The notes beneath the pieces were generated by a model, which had not been told where the DNA came from, ran no database searches, and was given only the letters and a program-made list of their open reading frames with translations. Both the position numbers and the translations under genes were made by a program. A DNA stretch of 10,425 bases from Elusimicrobiota bacterium (lineage in GTDB: Bacteria; Elusimicrobiota; Elusimicrobia; 2-02-FULL-39-32): NCBI GenBank assembly GCA_023249835.1, contig JAHFBY010000018.1, positions 1 through 10,425 of the forward strand, read 5' to 3'. Below, in pieces: positions 1 to 5,711 of this stretch (position 1 is its first letter; each line of letters begins with the position of its first letter).

Positions 1-119
1 AATTGATAAGGAGGTGAACCCAATCCTGCCAGGGGTCTATTGAAACTGATACAGAGCGTCGCTTCGCTCCGAAGTGGCAGCTTTGATTAAACTGGTGGCA
101 GAATTGATTAAATTACGCA
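1..119. mobile_element. Terminal segment of an IS21-family insertion sequence
   Basis: Two tandem 20-bp repeats, 74-93 and 95-114 (17/20 identical, each starting GTGGCAG and containing TTGATTAAA), lie just inside a CA terminus at 118-119. Read inward on the minus strand this gives TGCGTAATTTAATCAATTC followed by CTGCCACC. A TG...CA terminus with several TTTAATCAA/CTGCCACC-type terminal repeats is the known layout of IS21-family ends. The boundary falls exactly where the serine recombinase reading frame begins, so the IS appears to have inserted into that gene. No istB coding sequence is recognisable in positions 1-73, and the body of the IS lies outside the window. The hairpin GAGCG-TCGCTT-CGCTC near 56-71 is inside this end. 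The family call rests on remembered end structure, not on a transposase. Confidence 0.6.
74..114. repeat. Tandem 20-bp direct repeats in the IS end (probable transposase-binding sites)
   Basis: Copies at 74-93 and 95-114 are separated by one base, giving a 21-bp period, and differ at 3 of 20 positions. Such repeats next to an IS21-type terminus are normally transposase (IstA) binding sites. Confidence 0.65.
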
Positions 120-120
120 T

Positions 121-1386
121 GTGGCTTTCGTTTCGGTTACCCAACCCATTGATACCACATCTTCTATTGGCCGATTGATGCGTTCCATCCTAATGGATTT
201 TGCTCAATTTGAGAGAGAAATGATTAGTGAGCGCACAAGAGATAAGATGGTGGCGATGGCACGAAAAGGGAAGCGGACTGGAGGATGGCCGATCATAGGT
301 TTTGATATCGATGCCGAAAACAAAAAACTTAACATCAATAATGTAGAATCCAAACAAGTAAAAGAAATGTTTGCGACTTACTTAAAAACGCAGTCACTCA
401 GCGCCACAGCTCAAACCCTGAATGAAAAGGGTTACCGCATGAAAGCCTGGACAACAAAGAAGGGCTTTTTAAAAGGCGGACAAAAATTTAATAAGGCGAA
501 CCTATGGTACCTTTTACAAAATCCGCTTTATGTTGGAAAGATATCTTTTAGGAAAGAAATTTTTCCTGGGGAACACTCAGCTATCATCTCGGATGACATA
601 TTTTCTCAAGCTCAAAAACTCAGAAATTCCAATGGCGATGGAAAAAAATACAAAAAAATAAAAGAACGAACGCACACATTTTTACTAAAAGGCTTAGTTC
701 GATGTGCCGCTTGCCAAACCACTATGACGCCTTGTTCAGCTTTGCCAAGAAAGCAGGAAAGGTTCTACTACTATAAATGCCTTTCCGTCATAAAACAGAA
801 TAAATCTGCATGCCAAGTGCGAAGTGTTTCAGCCAAAGCTTTAGAAGAATTCGTTATTAAAAGATTGCGCCAGCTAAGCGAAAACCAGACTATTGTGGAT
901 AGGATTGTAAATCAAGCCCAATGTGCAACCAATGGCGAACTTCCCATCAAAAATGAAGAAAAGAAATTACTATCCGCCGAGCTTGGGAAAATTGAGTTGG
1001 AGGCCAAGAACTTGGTTTCTGTTTTGGCTGAGGAAGGCCCACAGTCTCGTAGACGGGCATTTATTTCTGAAAGGTTGGATGAATTGGAGACTAGGCGAGA
1101 GGAATTGAGATCGAAATTGCTGCTATTGAACGCTGAACTGCAACACTTAGAGATGAGGCAACTTGATCCAGAAGTTATCCGAAAAAGCCTTGGAAACTTC
1201 CTTCTGATGTTTGCAAAGATACCCGATCAAGAAAAAGCTGAATTGGCGGGTATCTTGATGCGGGAAATACTTTTTGACGGATTGAACAACAAAGTAAGTA
1301 TAAAATTAAGACCCCTTCCAGACATGTGGTCTGATGTAACCACTTTGGAAGGAGTGTTCTACGACCGTAAAAGATGGCTCCCTTGA
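121..1386 (+). pseudogene. Large serine recombinase, N-terminal catalytic domain removed by IS insertion
   Basis: The 421-residue frame begins inside the conserved end of the resolvase catalytic domain: VSVTQPIDTTSSIGRLM (about 5-20) and FAQFEREMISERTRDKM (27-43). A Recombinase domain follows (about 55-165, with GGWPIIGF and LLQNPLYVGKI), then a zinc ribbon with C195, C198, C220 and C231, then a charged coiled coil (about 275-350). These are the domains of site-specific large serine integrases. About 100 upstream residues, including the nucleophilic serine near residue 10, are missing. The GTG at 121 is an internal valine codon rather than a start, a TAA at 109-111 blocks the frame, and no ribosome-binding site is visible. 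The sequence upstream is an IS21-type end, so the gene is most likely inactive. The final codons (RKRWLP) overlap the 15-bp attachment repeat at 1368-1382. It probably belonged to an integrative element whose right end was this repeat. Confidence 0.88.
1368..1382. repeat. Left copy of the 15-bp direct repeat (candidate att site, tRNA-Asn 3' fragment)
   Basis: TAAAAGATGGCTCCC is identical to 5314-5328, where it comprises the last 8 nt of tRNA-Asn (CCA end included) plus 7 nt of 3' flank. The orientation is the same at both sites. A copy of a tRNA 3' end at the far border of an island next to a site-specific recombinase gene is the classical sign of integration. By a rough estimate, a 15-bp repeat occurs by chance in 10 kb about 0.05 times, before requiring that it touch a tRNA end. 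Confidence 0.65.
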
Positions 1387-1407
1387 TTGGACAACTTTCG
1401 ACCCATT
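1385..1407 (+). repeat. Left arm of a 23-bp inverted repeat at the element ends
   Basis: This sequence contains ACAACTTTCGACCCATT (1391-1407). It is the reverse complement of 5257-5279 with one mismatch in 23. It starts 2 bp inside the left att repeat. It probably binds the integrase or a directionality factor. It also lies in the open frame upstream of the HTH gene, which may be coincidental. Confidence 0.6.
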
Positions 1408-1462
1408 TCCGAACGGTCAAGAATCGAAAATCCTCTTAAGAGATGAATTCTATTGCTCTGTT

Positions 1463-1849
1463 TTGAAAGGAGCGTATGGCAAACACCGCTTACTGTTCGG
1501 AAATGCCTTGTGGGAAGCCTGTAAAAAGGAACAAGAAAAGGCTTCGCAGCCCCCTAGAATTCAGGGCATTTTGAAACAGGCCTATGATCTCAAAGCGCGT
1601 CTTGACGCAACCCCTGGCCTGACTCAGACCGCCCTATCCAAGGAGTTAGGCATGAGTCGAGTGCGTGTCACGCAAATATTGAACCTCTTGAGGATCACCC
1701 CGAAAATACAAGAATACATCTTAACCTTACCTCCCTCCAACACACGGTGTCCAATCACGGAATATTCGCTGAGACGTTTGGTTTGTGCCTCAAACCACAA
1801 AAACCAACTTAGGGAATTCGAACGGTTATTTATGGCTCCTATCTTTTAA
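1463..1849 (+). CDS. ParB/KorB-like helix-turn-helix protein of the integrative element
   Basis: This is a 128-residue, basic protein. Residues about 53-78, LTQTALSKELGMSRVRVTQI, form a clear helix-turn-helix of the type seen in ParB/KorB-like proteins, so DNA binding is likely; target and role are unknown. The start is doubtful. The first in-frame candidate is TTG at 1463 with no ribosome-binding site before it, and the frame stays open back to 1340 with plausible-looking residues (around DWTTFDPFPNGQ at 1385-1420) but no ATG, GTG or TTG. The gene may therefore have lost its true start where the element joins the att site, or be read by coupling with the recombinase. It is the only rightward gene at the left end of the element and converges on the minus-strand cargo operon 29 nt away. 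Confidence 0.7.
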   Translation: MKGAYGKHRLLFGNALWEACKKEQEKASQPPRIQGILKQAYDLKARLDATPGLTQTALSKELGMSRVRVTQILNLLRITPKIQEYILTLPPSNTRCPITEYSLRRLVCASNHKNQLREFERLFMAPIF

Positions 1850-1878
1850 CTGGCATCGTAACTCTTTTGGTGGGTTTG

Positions 1879-2466
1879 CTATCCCTGGACATATTTCATA
1901 AAAACTTTCTCTCTGGACTTTTTGAGCAATAGACTATTGCCCTTTAGTAAATCTAGATATATATCGAAAATAGAGAAAGTATTGGCTTTCAGATTTTCAA
2001 AATTGCGATCAATTTTTATAGAACGGAAATTCGACTCACTTTTTTTGAGTTGTTCATACTCCGGAGTTTTAGAGAAACCCTCCTGCTCCATATCGGTCAT
2101 TGTTAGGCTCAGCATTGTCGGAGTCACACGCATGTAAATATCTAGCCAATCGTAAAGCATATTTAGTTCCTGCGTCATTTTTTCCTGCTCCAGGCAAGAA
2201 GCAAAACCCAAAATTTTTCCCAGGCCAGAGTTAAACTCCCTATATGTTTCTACCAATTGTTTCTCACGATCTTTGTAATATTGAAATAAATGTTCCCTCG
2301 CTACAAATTCATGCGTACTTTCCAACTCTTTTAACTTTAATCCGAACTGATTCTTTGCAATCTTCCATGTAACAAAACCAGTTATAGCAGCAGGGCCAAG
2401 AATCTTTATTGCATCGGTCAGTACCGGGATAAACAATTTAACAACTTCAGGATCCATATAATTCAT
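1879..2466 (-). CDS. Hypothetical membrane-anchored coiled-coil protein (last gene of cargo operon)
   Basis: I do not recognise a family for this 195-residue protein. Residues about 10-36 are hydrophobic (IPVLTDAIKILGPAAITGFV) and look like one N-terminal membrane segment. The rest is soluble, helical and charged, with coiled-coil potential around 40-80 (LKELESTHEFVAREHLFQYY). A topology with a short outside tail and a cytoplasmic or periplasmic helical domain is an inference. Two ATG starts are possible: 2466, where an AAGG lies 3 nt away (too close), and 2457 (MDPEVV), where it lies about 12 nt away. Neither is ideal. The gene sits 36 nt after the frameshifted membrane-protein gene and ends the leftward operon. 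No terminator is evident in the 29-nt gap to the converging HTH gene. Confidence 0.65.
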   Translation of the reverse strand: MNYMDPEVVKLFIPVLTDAIKILGPAAITGFVTWKIAKNQFGLKLKELESTHEFVAREHLFQYYKDREKQLVETYREFNSGLGKILGFASCLEQEKMTQELNMLYDWLDIYMRVTPTMLSLTMTDMEQEGFSKTPEYEQLKKSESNFRSIKIDRNFENLKANTFSIFDIYLDLLKGNSLLLKKSREKVFMKYVQG

Positions 2467-2502
2467 CTACCTTGTTGTTTTACTATCTATGATTGCCATC
2501 GG

Positions 2503-2905
2503 TTACAGTGCCTTGTTGGGAATCTTGCGAAATCCGTTTGCCACCCAGCGAATGCCAAAGAAAAGACTCCAGAAACAAAGGACTGGTAAAATGACCCAAA
2601 GAGCAAGAAATTTGTAGCGCAAATGTGGCTGAGGATTCACGGAAAGGAGAGATTCAGCTTCTTGAGAATCTCCCGGTTCCGCTTCTGGAGAATGGCTCCT
2701 TTCAAGCGTAAGGTTACCTAATTCTCTTACCTCGCTGAGAGATAGATGGCCAAAATCTTTTTTGGTTTTCGCATCCCGTAGAACGACAAAACCTATTGAC
2801 GGACTGGCGCCATTAGAAACGGCATGGTATTCGTAACCAGTGAATAGAGTAACAAGATATCCACAACAGCGTGATAAAGATTCTTAACCTTTGCCATCCT
2901 TTCAT
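2503..2905 (-). pseudogene. Small two-TM membrane protein gene, interrupted by a single-base frameshift
   Basis: The stretch holds no intact ORF over about 100 codons on the minus strand, yet two adjacent frames join into one plausible protein of about 133 residues. Frame one starts at ATG 2905 with MKGWQRLRIFITLLWIS, a typical basic start plus membrane segment. The continuing frame reads LFTGYEYHAVSNGASPSIGF, then a soluble part (LRDAKTKKDFGHLSLSEVRE), then a second membrane segment, YKFLALWVILPVLCFWSLFF, and ends KIPNKAL at 2503. The continuing frame has no start codon of its own near its beginning. The length is 3n+1, so one extra base in roughly 2845-2865 (for example in GGATATCTTG) explains it. 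This could be a real mutation or an assembly error. It lies 35 nt after the DUF5677-like gene in the same operon. Its function is unknown. Confidence 0.6.
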
Positions 2906-2940
2906 TGGTTCATCGGTCTGCGGGCCATATTTTTTACTTC

Positions 2941-3735
2941 CTAATTTGAGTTCATCTCTTTCTTCATATTTGCAGAAAGAGCATCAATCCGATCAGACAG
3001 AGTCTGAAAATCTTCTGCTTTCACTTTTCCTGACAACCCCATCGTTATATCCATCATCATACCTACAAACTGAAGAGACTTAAGTTGTGCATATCGGTTA
3101 TATTTTGAGTCAGGGTTATTGAAATTTTCCATCATAAGGGCAAGAGATTGCATGCCACCGTGCTCTACCGAAGATAAAAATGAGTAATCATCTTCGTATT
3201 GCAATTCTGCACCAACATATTTGGCCAGCCGCTTGATAGAATTAATTTTTACTGATGGTTCATGCCACCAGTGCCTTGGCAAGTCATCAATGGAAATCCA
3301 GCCATGCTTTTTTAGAATCTCATCGACTTTAGACTTATTATATTCTGACGTTACTCCTCTTCTGTGCTCCTCTACAAATAACCAGTCCAAATACCGTCTA
3401 GCTCTCCGGAATTGGACAGAATCATCCAATGGGTTTTCTTCAAATTCCCACTTTTCATTACGCCGATGAACTTCTAACGTAAACAAAAACAACCACATAA
3501 GATTCATCAAACTCCTAGCAATGATCGCAGCATCAGCTGTAAAATCATTAAGAATCAGTAGATTTATTGCTCTTGCCTGGCTCACACAGCGTTTAAGCAT
3601 GGAGAGCCCAGCCAGCTCCAAATCATTCTTGGGCCGATAACCATTAAACTCTCTTCGGTATATCTCAGCCAATTGATTTCCAATTTTTATGAGATCATCA
3701 TAGGATGTATTATTTTTGCATTCAGTTTCAGACAT
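2941..3735 (-). CDS. DUF5677-like all-helical protein of unknown function
   Basis: This is a 264-residue soluble protein. Its central region (about 50-90), with RAINLLILNDFTADAAIIAR followed by SLMNLMWLFLF, resembles the DUF5677 family, whose members carry an arginine-rich helical core of this type. A later SSVEHGG motif (about residues 189-195) also fits that group. The family has no settled biochemical role that I know of, and the assignment comes from remembered pattern only. ATG at 3735 is preceded by AAGGA with about 9 nt spacing, a good start. The gene lies 34 nt downstream of the CsgG/PDZ lipoprotein gene and 35 nt upstream of the frameshifted membrane-protein gene, so they are almost certainly co-transcribed. 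It may be the cytoplasmic partner of an envelope-linked system, but that is inference. Confidence 0.7.
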   Translation of the reverse strand: MSETECKNNTSYDDLIKIGNQLAEIYRREFNGYRPKNDLELAGLSMLKRCVSQARAINLLILNDFTADAAIIARSLMNLMWLFLFTLEVHRRNEKWEFEENPLDDSVQFRRARRYLDWLFVEEHRRGVTSEYNKSKVDEILKKHGWISIDDLPRHWWHEPSVKINSIKRLAKYVGAELQYEDDYSFLSSVEHGGMQSLALMMENFNNPDSKYNRYAQLKSLQFVGMMMDITMGLSGKVKAEDFQTLSDRIDALSANMKKEMNSN

Positions 3736-3769
3736 GGCTCAAATCCTTGATTTATCGATGGTCTGTTCT

Positions 3770-4684
3770 TTATCTTTGCTGTCGTTCAAGATTTTCTTTC
3801 GGAACTCTTATCATGTCAACAGATATTATCTTATCGCCTCTTTGAACTTTCATGGAAAGATTTTCTCCCGGGTAACCCCACGCTAAACTGTGAAGATCCT
3901 CATTTAGTAAGTTTTTAATATTTTTTCCATTTAATTCTAAAATTTTATCACCAATTTTGAGTTTTGCTTTTTTCGCTGGCGAATATGGGAGAACATCGAT
4001 TATTATCATGTTTTTGTCATACTGAAACCCACATCTTCCTGGGGAACTCACCCATTTATCTACAATCGCATATACGATATGAGTTGCTGCTTCTTGAGGA
4101 GGATTTGAAATACCTACGTTATATTGCCCTGATCCTGAATACACCAATTGGCCAGTTTCGACATCTACGACCCTCAAAGAAATTGATACATAACTTTCCT
4201 TCCATTGTTGCCCTTGTATTGGAATATACGATGTCTGGCCGCCCAACGCCAACGGAAAATAGGTTGTGTCGGTTTTCCTGTCCGCTGTTTCATATTGGCC
4301 AACTTCTCCAAGTACAAGCGCCTTTACACCTAATACTTCTCCTAATTTCATTGAATCCTTTTTACTGATAACACCTGTCAATGATAAGTATTGTTCGCCT
4401 AATACTTCACTAAGGCGTCCTCTTTCAACAATATCAAAGCCAAATTTCCCAAATGCCTGGCTGGCCAATCCTTGAACTATTTGACCCGAATATGGAGCAT
4501 ACGGTGCATCGGTGAATGATAAGACCGCTAGTTTCTTGTATTTTTTAAAGTCGGTAGAATTTATGAAGTTTGTTACATTCGGATAAACTACCTTTGGAGT
4601 TGTCGCACACCCACAAAACATGAGAATAAGAGTCAAAAAATAAGATGTTAGCTTGACATATTTTCCCAACGAAGGTACCAACAC
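3770..4684 (-). CDS. CsgG-family outer-membrane lipoprotein with C-terminal PDZ domain
   Basis: With the GTG start at 4684 the protein has 304 residues. Residues 11-26 form a lipoprotein signal (KLTSYFLTLILMFCGC) with lipobox F-C-G-C and modified Cys 26. Residues about 48-205 resemble CsgG (KKLAVLSFTDAPYAPYSG, FDIVERGRLSEVL, then VSISLRVVDVETGQLVYSG). CsgG-type proteins assemble in or at the outer membrane as secretion channels or related lipoproteins. Residues about 220-300 form a PDZ domain (SPAKKAKLKIGDKILELNGK). A CsgG-PDZ fusion is not the classic curli exporter, and no curli genes are present. The frame extends upstream to ATG 4921, but that would run antisense through the 4719 gene, so a start at 4684 (GTG) or 4669 (TTG, MGKYVKL) is more likely. 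Neither has a clear ribosome-binding site. It is the first gene of the leftward cargo operon. Confidence 0.8.
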   Translation of the reverse strand: MLVPSLGKYVKLTSYFLTLILMFCGCATTPKVVYPNVTNFINSTDFKKYKKLAVLSFTDAPYAPYSGQIVQGLASQAFGKFGFDIVERGRLSEVLGEQYLSLTGVISKKDSMKLGEVLGVKALVLGEVGQYETADRKTDTTYFPLALGGQTSYIPIQGQQWKESYVSISLRVVDVETGQLVYSGSGQYNVGISNPPQEAATHIVYAIVDKWVSSPGRCGFQYDKNMIIIDVLPYSPAKKAKLKIGDKILELNGKNIKNLLNEDLHSLAWGYPGENLSMKVQRGDKIISVDMIRVPKENLERQQR

Positions 4685-4717
4685 TAGCTTGGCTTTACGC
4701 TGAGTAAAGGAGGTACC
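4674..4717. promoter_or_regulatory. Divergent start region with duplicated GGTACC palindromes
   Basis: The short gap between the leftward CsgG gene and the rightward recombinase-domain gene holds GGTACC at 4674-4679 and again at 4712-4717, and the strong ribosome-binding site AAAGGAGG at 4707-4713. The paired palindromes could be a shared operator. I see no convincing -10/-35 pair here, so this is a weak call. Confidence 0.25.
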
Positions 4718-4718
4718 G

Positions 4719-5177
4719 ATGGGAGATAAAAAATGGGACGATCCGAAAGAAATGACTCCGCAAGAAAGGTGGGAGCAAATGTTGCAACTGCTCGCAAAGG
4801 CGATGGTGCTCTTAATAGAAAAAGAAAAAGCGGCGGGAATTGATCCGCCGCCGAAAGAAGCCGCCTCCAAAAATATCACCGATGTTTCCATATCAAGACA
4901 TCTCTCCGACAAAATCACCATTCAGATTCCTAAAACCAAACTGGGTCGGATGCCATTTGGGGAAAGAACCAAAGGGTTCGGTGTTCGTGAGCGCCATCCA
5001 GTTGAAATGGCCTGGATGAAGCGAATGCTGGGATGGGCTAAAGAGGGTGAATCGTTGAGTAAGATTGTGAACACAATGAATAAGGAAGATCGTGAGACTC
5101 GTTATGCCGGCAGGTGGGACCGCGCCAAAGTTTGGTGGGTTCTGAAGAAGGCGAAGGAACAATTTACAAAAGGATGA
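4719..5177 (+). CDS. Small protein with an isolated recombinase-type DNA-binding domain
   Basis: This is a 152-residue basic protein. Residues 75-147 resemble the DNA-binding Recombinase domain of large serine recombinases: KLGRMPFGERTKGFGVRERH, then a helical stretch (GWAKEGESLSKIVNTMNKE), then AGRWDRAKVWWVLKKA, matching the usual pattern in which 'GG-W-S-x-V-x-x-IL-x-N' ends the motif. There is no resolvase catalytic domain and no zinc ribbon. Residues 1-60 are charged and contain PPPKE. The start is firm: AAAGGAGG lies 5 nt before ATG 4719. Such an orphan domain could be a recombination accessory or directionality factor, a regulator of the element, or a degraded integrase. The good ribosome-binding site argues for expression. 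It points at the right att site, 136 nt further on, the same arrangement as the truncated recombinase and the left att copy. Confidence 0.65.
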   Translation: MGDKKWDDPKEMTPQERWEQMLQLLAKAMVLLIEKEKAAGIDPPPKEAASKNITDVSISRHLSDKITIQIPKTKLGRMPFGERTKGFGVRERHPVEMAWMKRMLGWAKEGESLSKIVNTMNKEDRETRYAGRWDRAKVWWVLKKAKEQFTKG

Positions 5178-5256
5178 CTCCATATGGGCTATTTTTCCCT
5201 CTAACGATGTAAAAACACCTCATGCTTTTTGACGACCTCAACTCGACCTGTTTCAT

Positions 5257-5279
5257 AATGGGTCGAAAGTTGTCAAATC
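5257..5279 (-). repeat. Right arm of the 23-bp inverted repeat at the element ends
   Basis: AATGGGTCGAAAGTTGT (5257-5273) and the following 6 bases are the reverse complement of 1385-1407 with one mismatch in 23. The outermost 9 bases recur inverted at 5279-5287 (CGACCCATT), so 5257-5287 can also fold as a hairpin with a 9-bp perfect stem and a 13-nt loop. A protein-binding role at the element end is likely. Confidence 0.6.
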
Positions 5280-5288
5280 GACCCATTC

Positions 5289-5314
5289 AAAAAGTGCTAA
5301 AAAATAAGCACTTT
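5289..5314 (-). terminator. Rho-independent terminator candidate for tRNA-Asn
   Basis: On the minus strand AAAGTGCT (5314-5307) and AGCACTTT (5298-5291) form a perfect 8-bp stem with an 8-nt loop, followed by TT to make a run of five U. It starts 6 nt past the CCA end of tRNA-Asn. It lies on the element side of the att core, so the element may supply or restore the terminator. It also sits near the centre of the predicted attP symmetry, so a recombination role is possible. Confidence 0.5.
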
Positions 5315-5328
5315 AAAAGATGGCTCCC
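5314..5328. repeat. Right copy of the 15-bp direct repeat (att site within tRNA-Asn 3' end)
   Basis: Identical to 1368-1382. Bases 5321-5328 are the last 8 nt of tRNA-Asn (GGGAGCCA on the minus strand) and 5314-5320 are its 3' flank. The tRNA stays intact on this side, as expected when an element brings a matching copy of the tRNA end. Confidence 0.65.
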
Positions 5329-5634
5329 GGAGTAGGACTCGAACCTACAACCCTCCCGTTACAAGTATCCCTCAAGTTTCCTTAAGGCTTGGACTATATC
5401 ATCTCCGGTCACTTTCAACTACGGAGCCAGGCGCTTCCTCTATTCGGGCGAATAGAGTACGAACATAAAGTTCTAGTCTCTGCACCTTGCCAACCTTTCG
5501 GCTGGCCTTGGCTCAGGGTTGCCTTACCATCACTGGGTTAGGGTTCCCTGAATTCACCTGGTTTATCACGCACCTGTTTCCAAATGCGGCTGCCTTGCTG
5601 ACAGCGGGATGCTCCACCATTGAGCTATCCGGGA
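5321..5634 (-). tRNA. tRNA-Asn(GUU), interrupted by a group I intron in the anticodon
   Basis: The 5' exon is 5634-5601 (34 nt) and the 3' exon 5361-5321 (41 nt), giving a 75-nt tRNA with encoded CCA. The acceptor stem TCCCGGA/TCCGGGA pairs perfectly; the D stem is GCTC/GAGC; the anticodon stem is TCCCG/CGGGA; the T arm is GTAGG-TTCGAGT-CCTAC. Joining CTGT to TAA gives the loop CTGTTAA, anticodon GUU. The U1-A72 pair and G73 are typical of bacterial tRNA-Asn. Reading straight into the intron gives CTGTCAG, an apparent GUC (Asp) anticodon, so a scanner that ignores the intron could mis-call this gene. The 3' end doubles as the apparent attachment site of the element on its left. Confidence 0.92.
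5362..5600 (-). ncRNA. Group I self-splicing intron (239 nt) in tRNA-Asn, subgroup IA-like
   Basis: The 5' exon GCTGT pairs with the internal guide GCAGC (5593-5589), leaving a U-G pair at the splice site, and the intron ends in G (5362). Other helices on the minus strand: P2, CGCA...TGCG closed by a GAAA loop; P3, CCAGG with CCTGG; P4, CAGGG with CCCTG in AATTCAGGGAA and AACCCTGAGCC; P6/P6a, ending in CCGAAAGG; P7, from GCAGAGACTA and GATATAGTCC (GACTA/TAGTC); P7.1, GAAC/GTTC; P7.2, CTCTATTC-GCCC-GAATAGAG; P8, CTCCG/CGGAG; P9, CCTTAAG-GAAA-CTTGAGG. The two extra hairpins between P7 and P3 suggest subgroup IA, whereas known bacterial tRNA introns are mostly IC3. There is no room for a homing endonuclease. 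Insertion is between anticodon positions 35 and 36. Confidence 0.9.
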
Positions 5635-5651
5635 ATTAAATTTAGTTTAAT

Positions 5652-5680
5652 ATCCTATCACTCTCGTGGATTAATTGCAA
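5652..5680 (-). promoter_or_regulatory. Promoter candidate for tRNA-Asn
   Basis: On the minus strand TTGCAA (5680-5675), a 17-nt spacer and TAGGAT (5657-5652) sit 17 nt before the tRNA 5' end. Both boxes have two mismatches to the sigma-70 consensus; the spacing is ideal. Confidence 0.45.
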
Positions 5681-5711
5681 GTTAGTTTGGGAGAGTTTTG
5701 GTTTCCTTCTC

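Noticed and set aside
1476..1574. Short ATG ORF (MANTAYCSEMPCG...) with GAAAGGAG just upstream
   Set aside because: The ribosome-binding site looks attractive, but the product is 32 residues without any family features, and the overlapping frame carries a clear helix-turn-helix domain.
3964..4368. Plus-strand ORF of 134 codons
   Set aside because: It is a shadow of the CsgG/PDZ gene on the other strand. It has no ribosome-binding site and no recognisable domain.
3770..4921. Longer reading of the CsgG gene from ATG 4921
   Set aside because: The extra N-terminal residues are antisense to the well-supported gene at 4719-5177 and would bury the lipoprotein signal peptide about 100 residues inside the protein.
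5257..5287. Hairpin AATGGGTCG...CGACCCATT as an integron attC site or a transposon terminal repeat
   Set aside because: It has no attC-type core sites, and the repeats lie inside the 15-bp borders rather than at the extreme ends, so an integrase or accessory-factor arm site fits better.
5362..5600. Spliceosomal/archaeal tRNA intron or a retron-type RNA in place of a group I intron
   Set aside because: Archaeal-type tRNA introns are short and cut at a bulge-helix-bulge. Here the guide pairing, the GACTA/TAGTC P7 and the terminal G specify group I, and no reverse transcriptase is nearby.
5591..5634. tRNA-Asp reading from the anticodon-like GTC at the intron border
   Set aside because: The C of GTC is the first intron base. 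Only removal of the 239-nt intron restores a 7-nt loop and a full 75-nt tRNA, giving GUU; U1-A72 with G73 also fits Asn.
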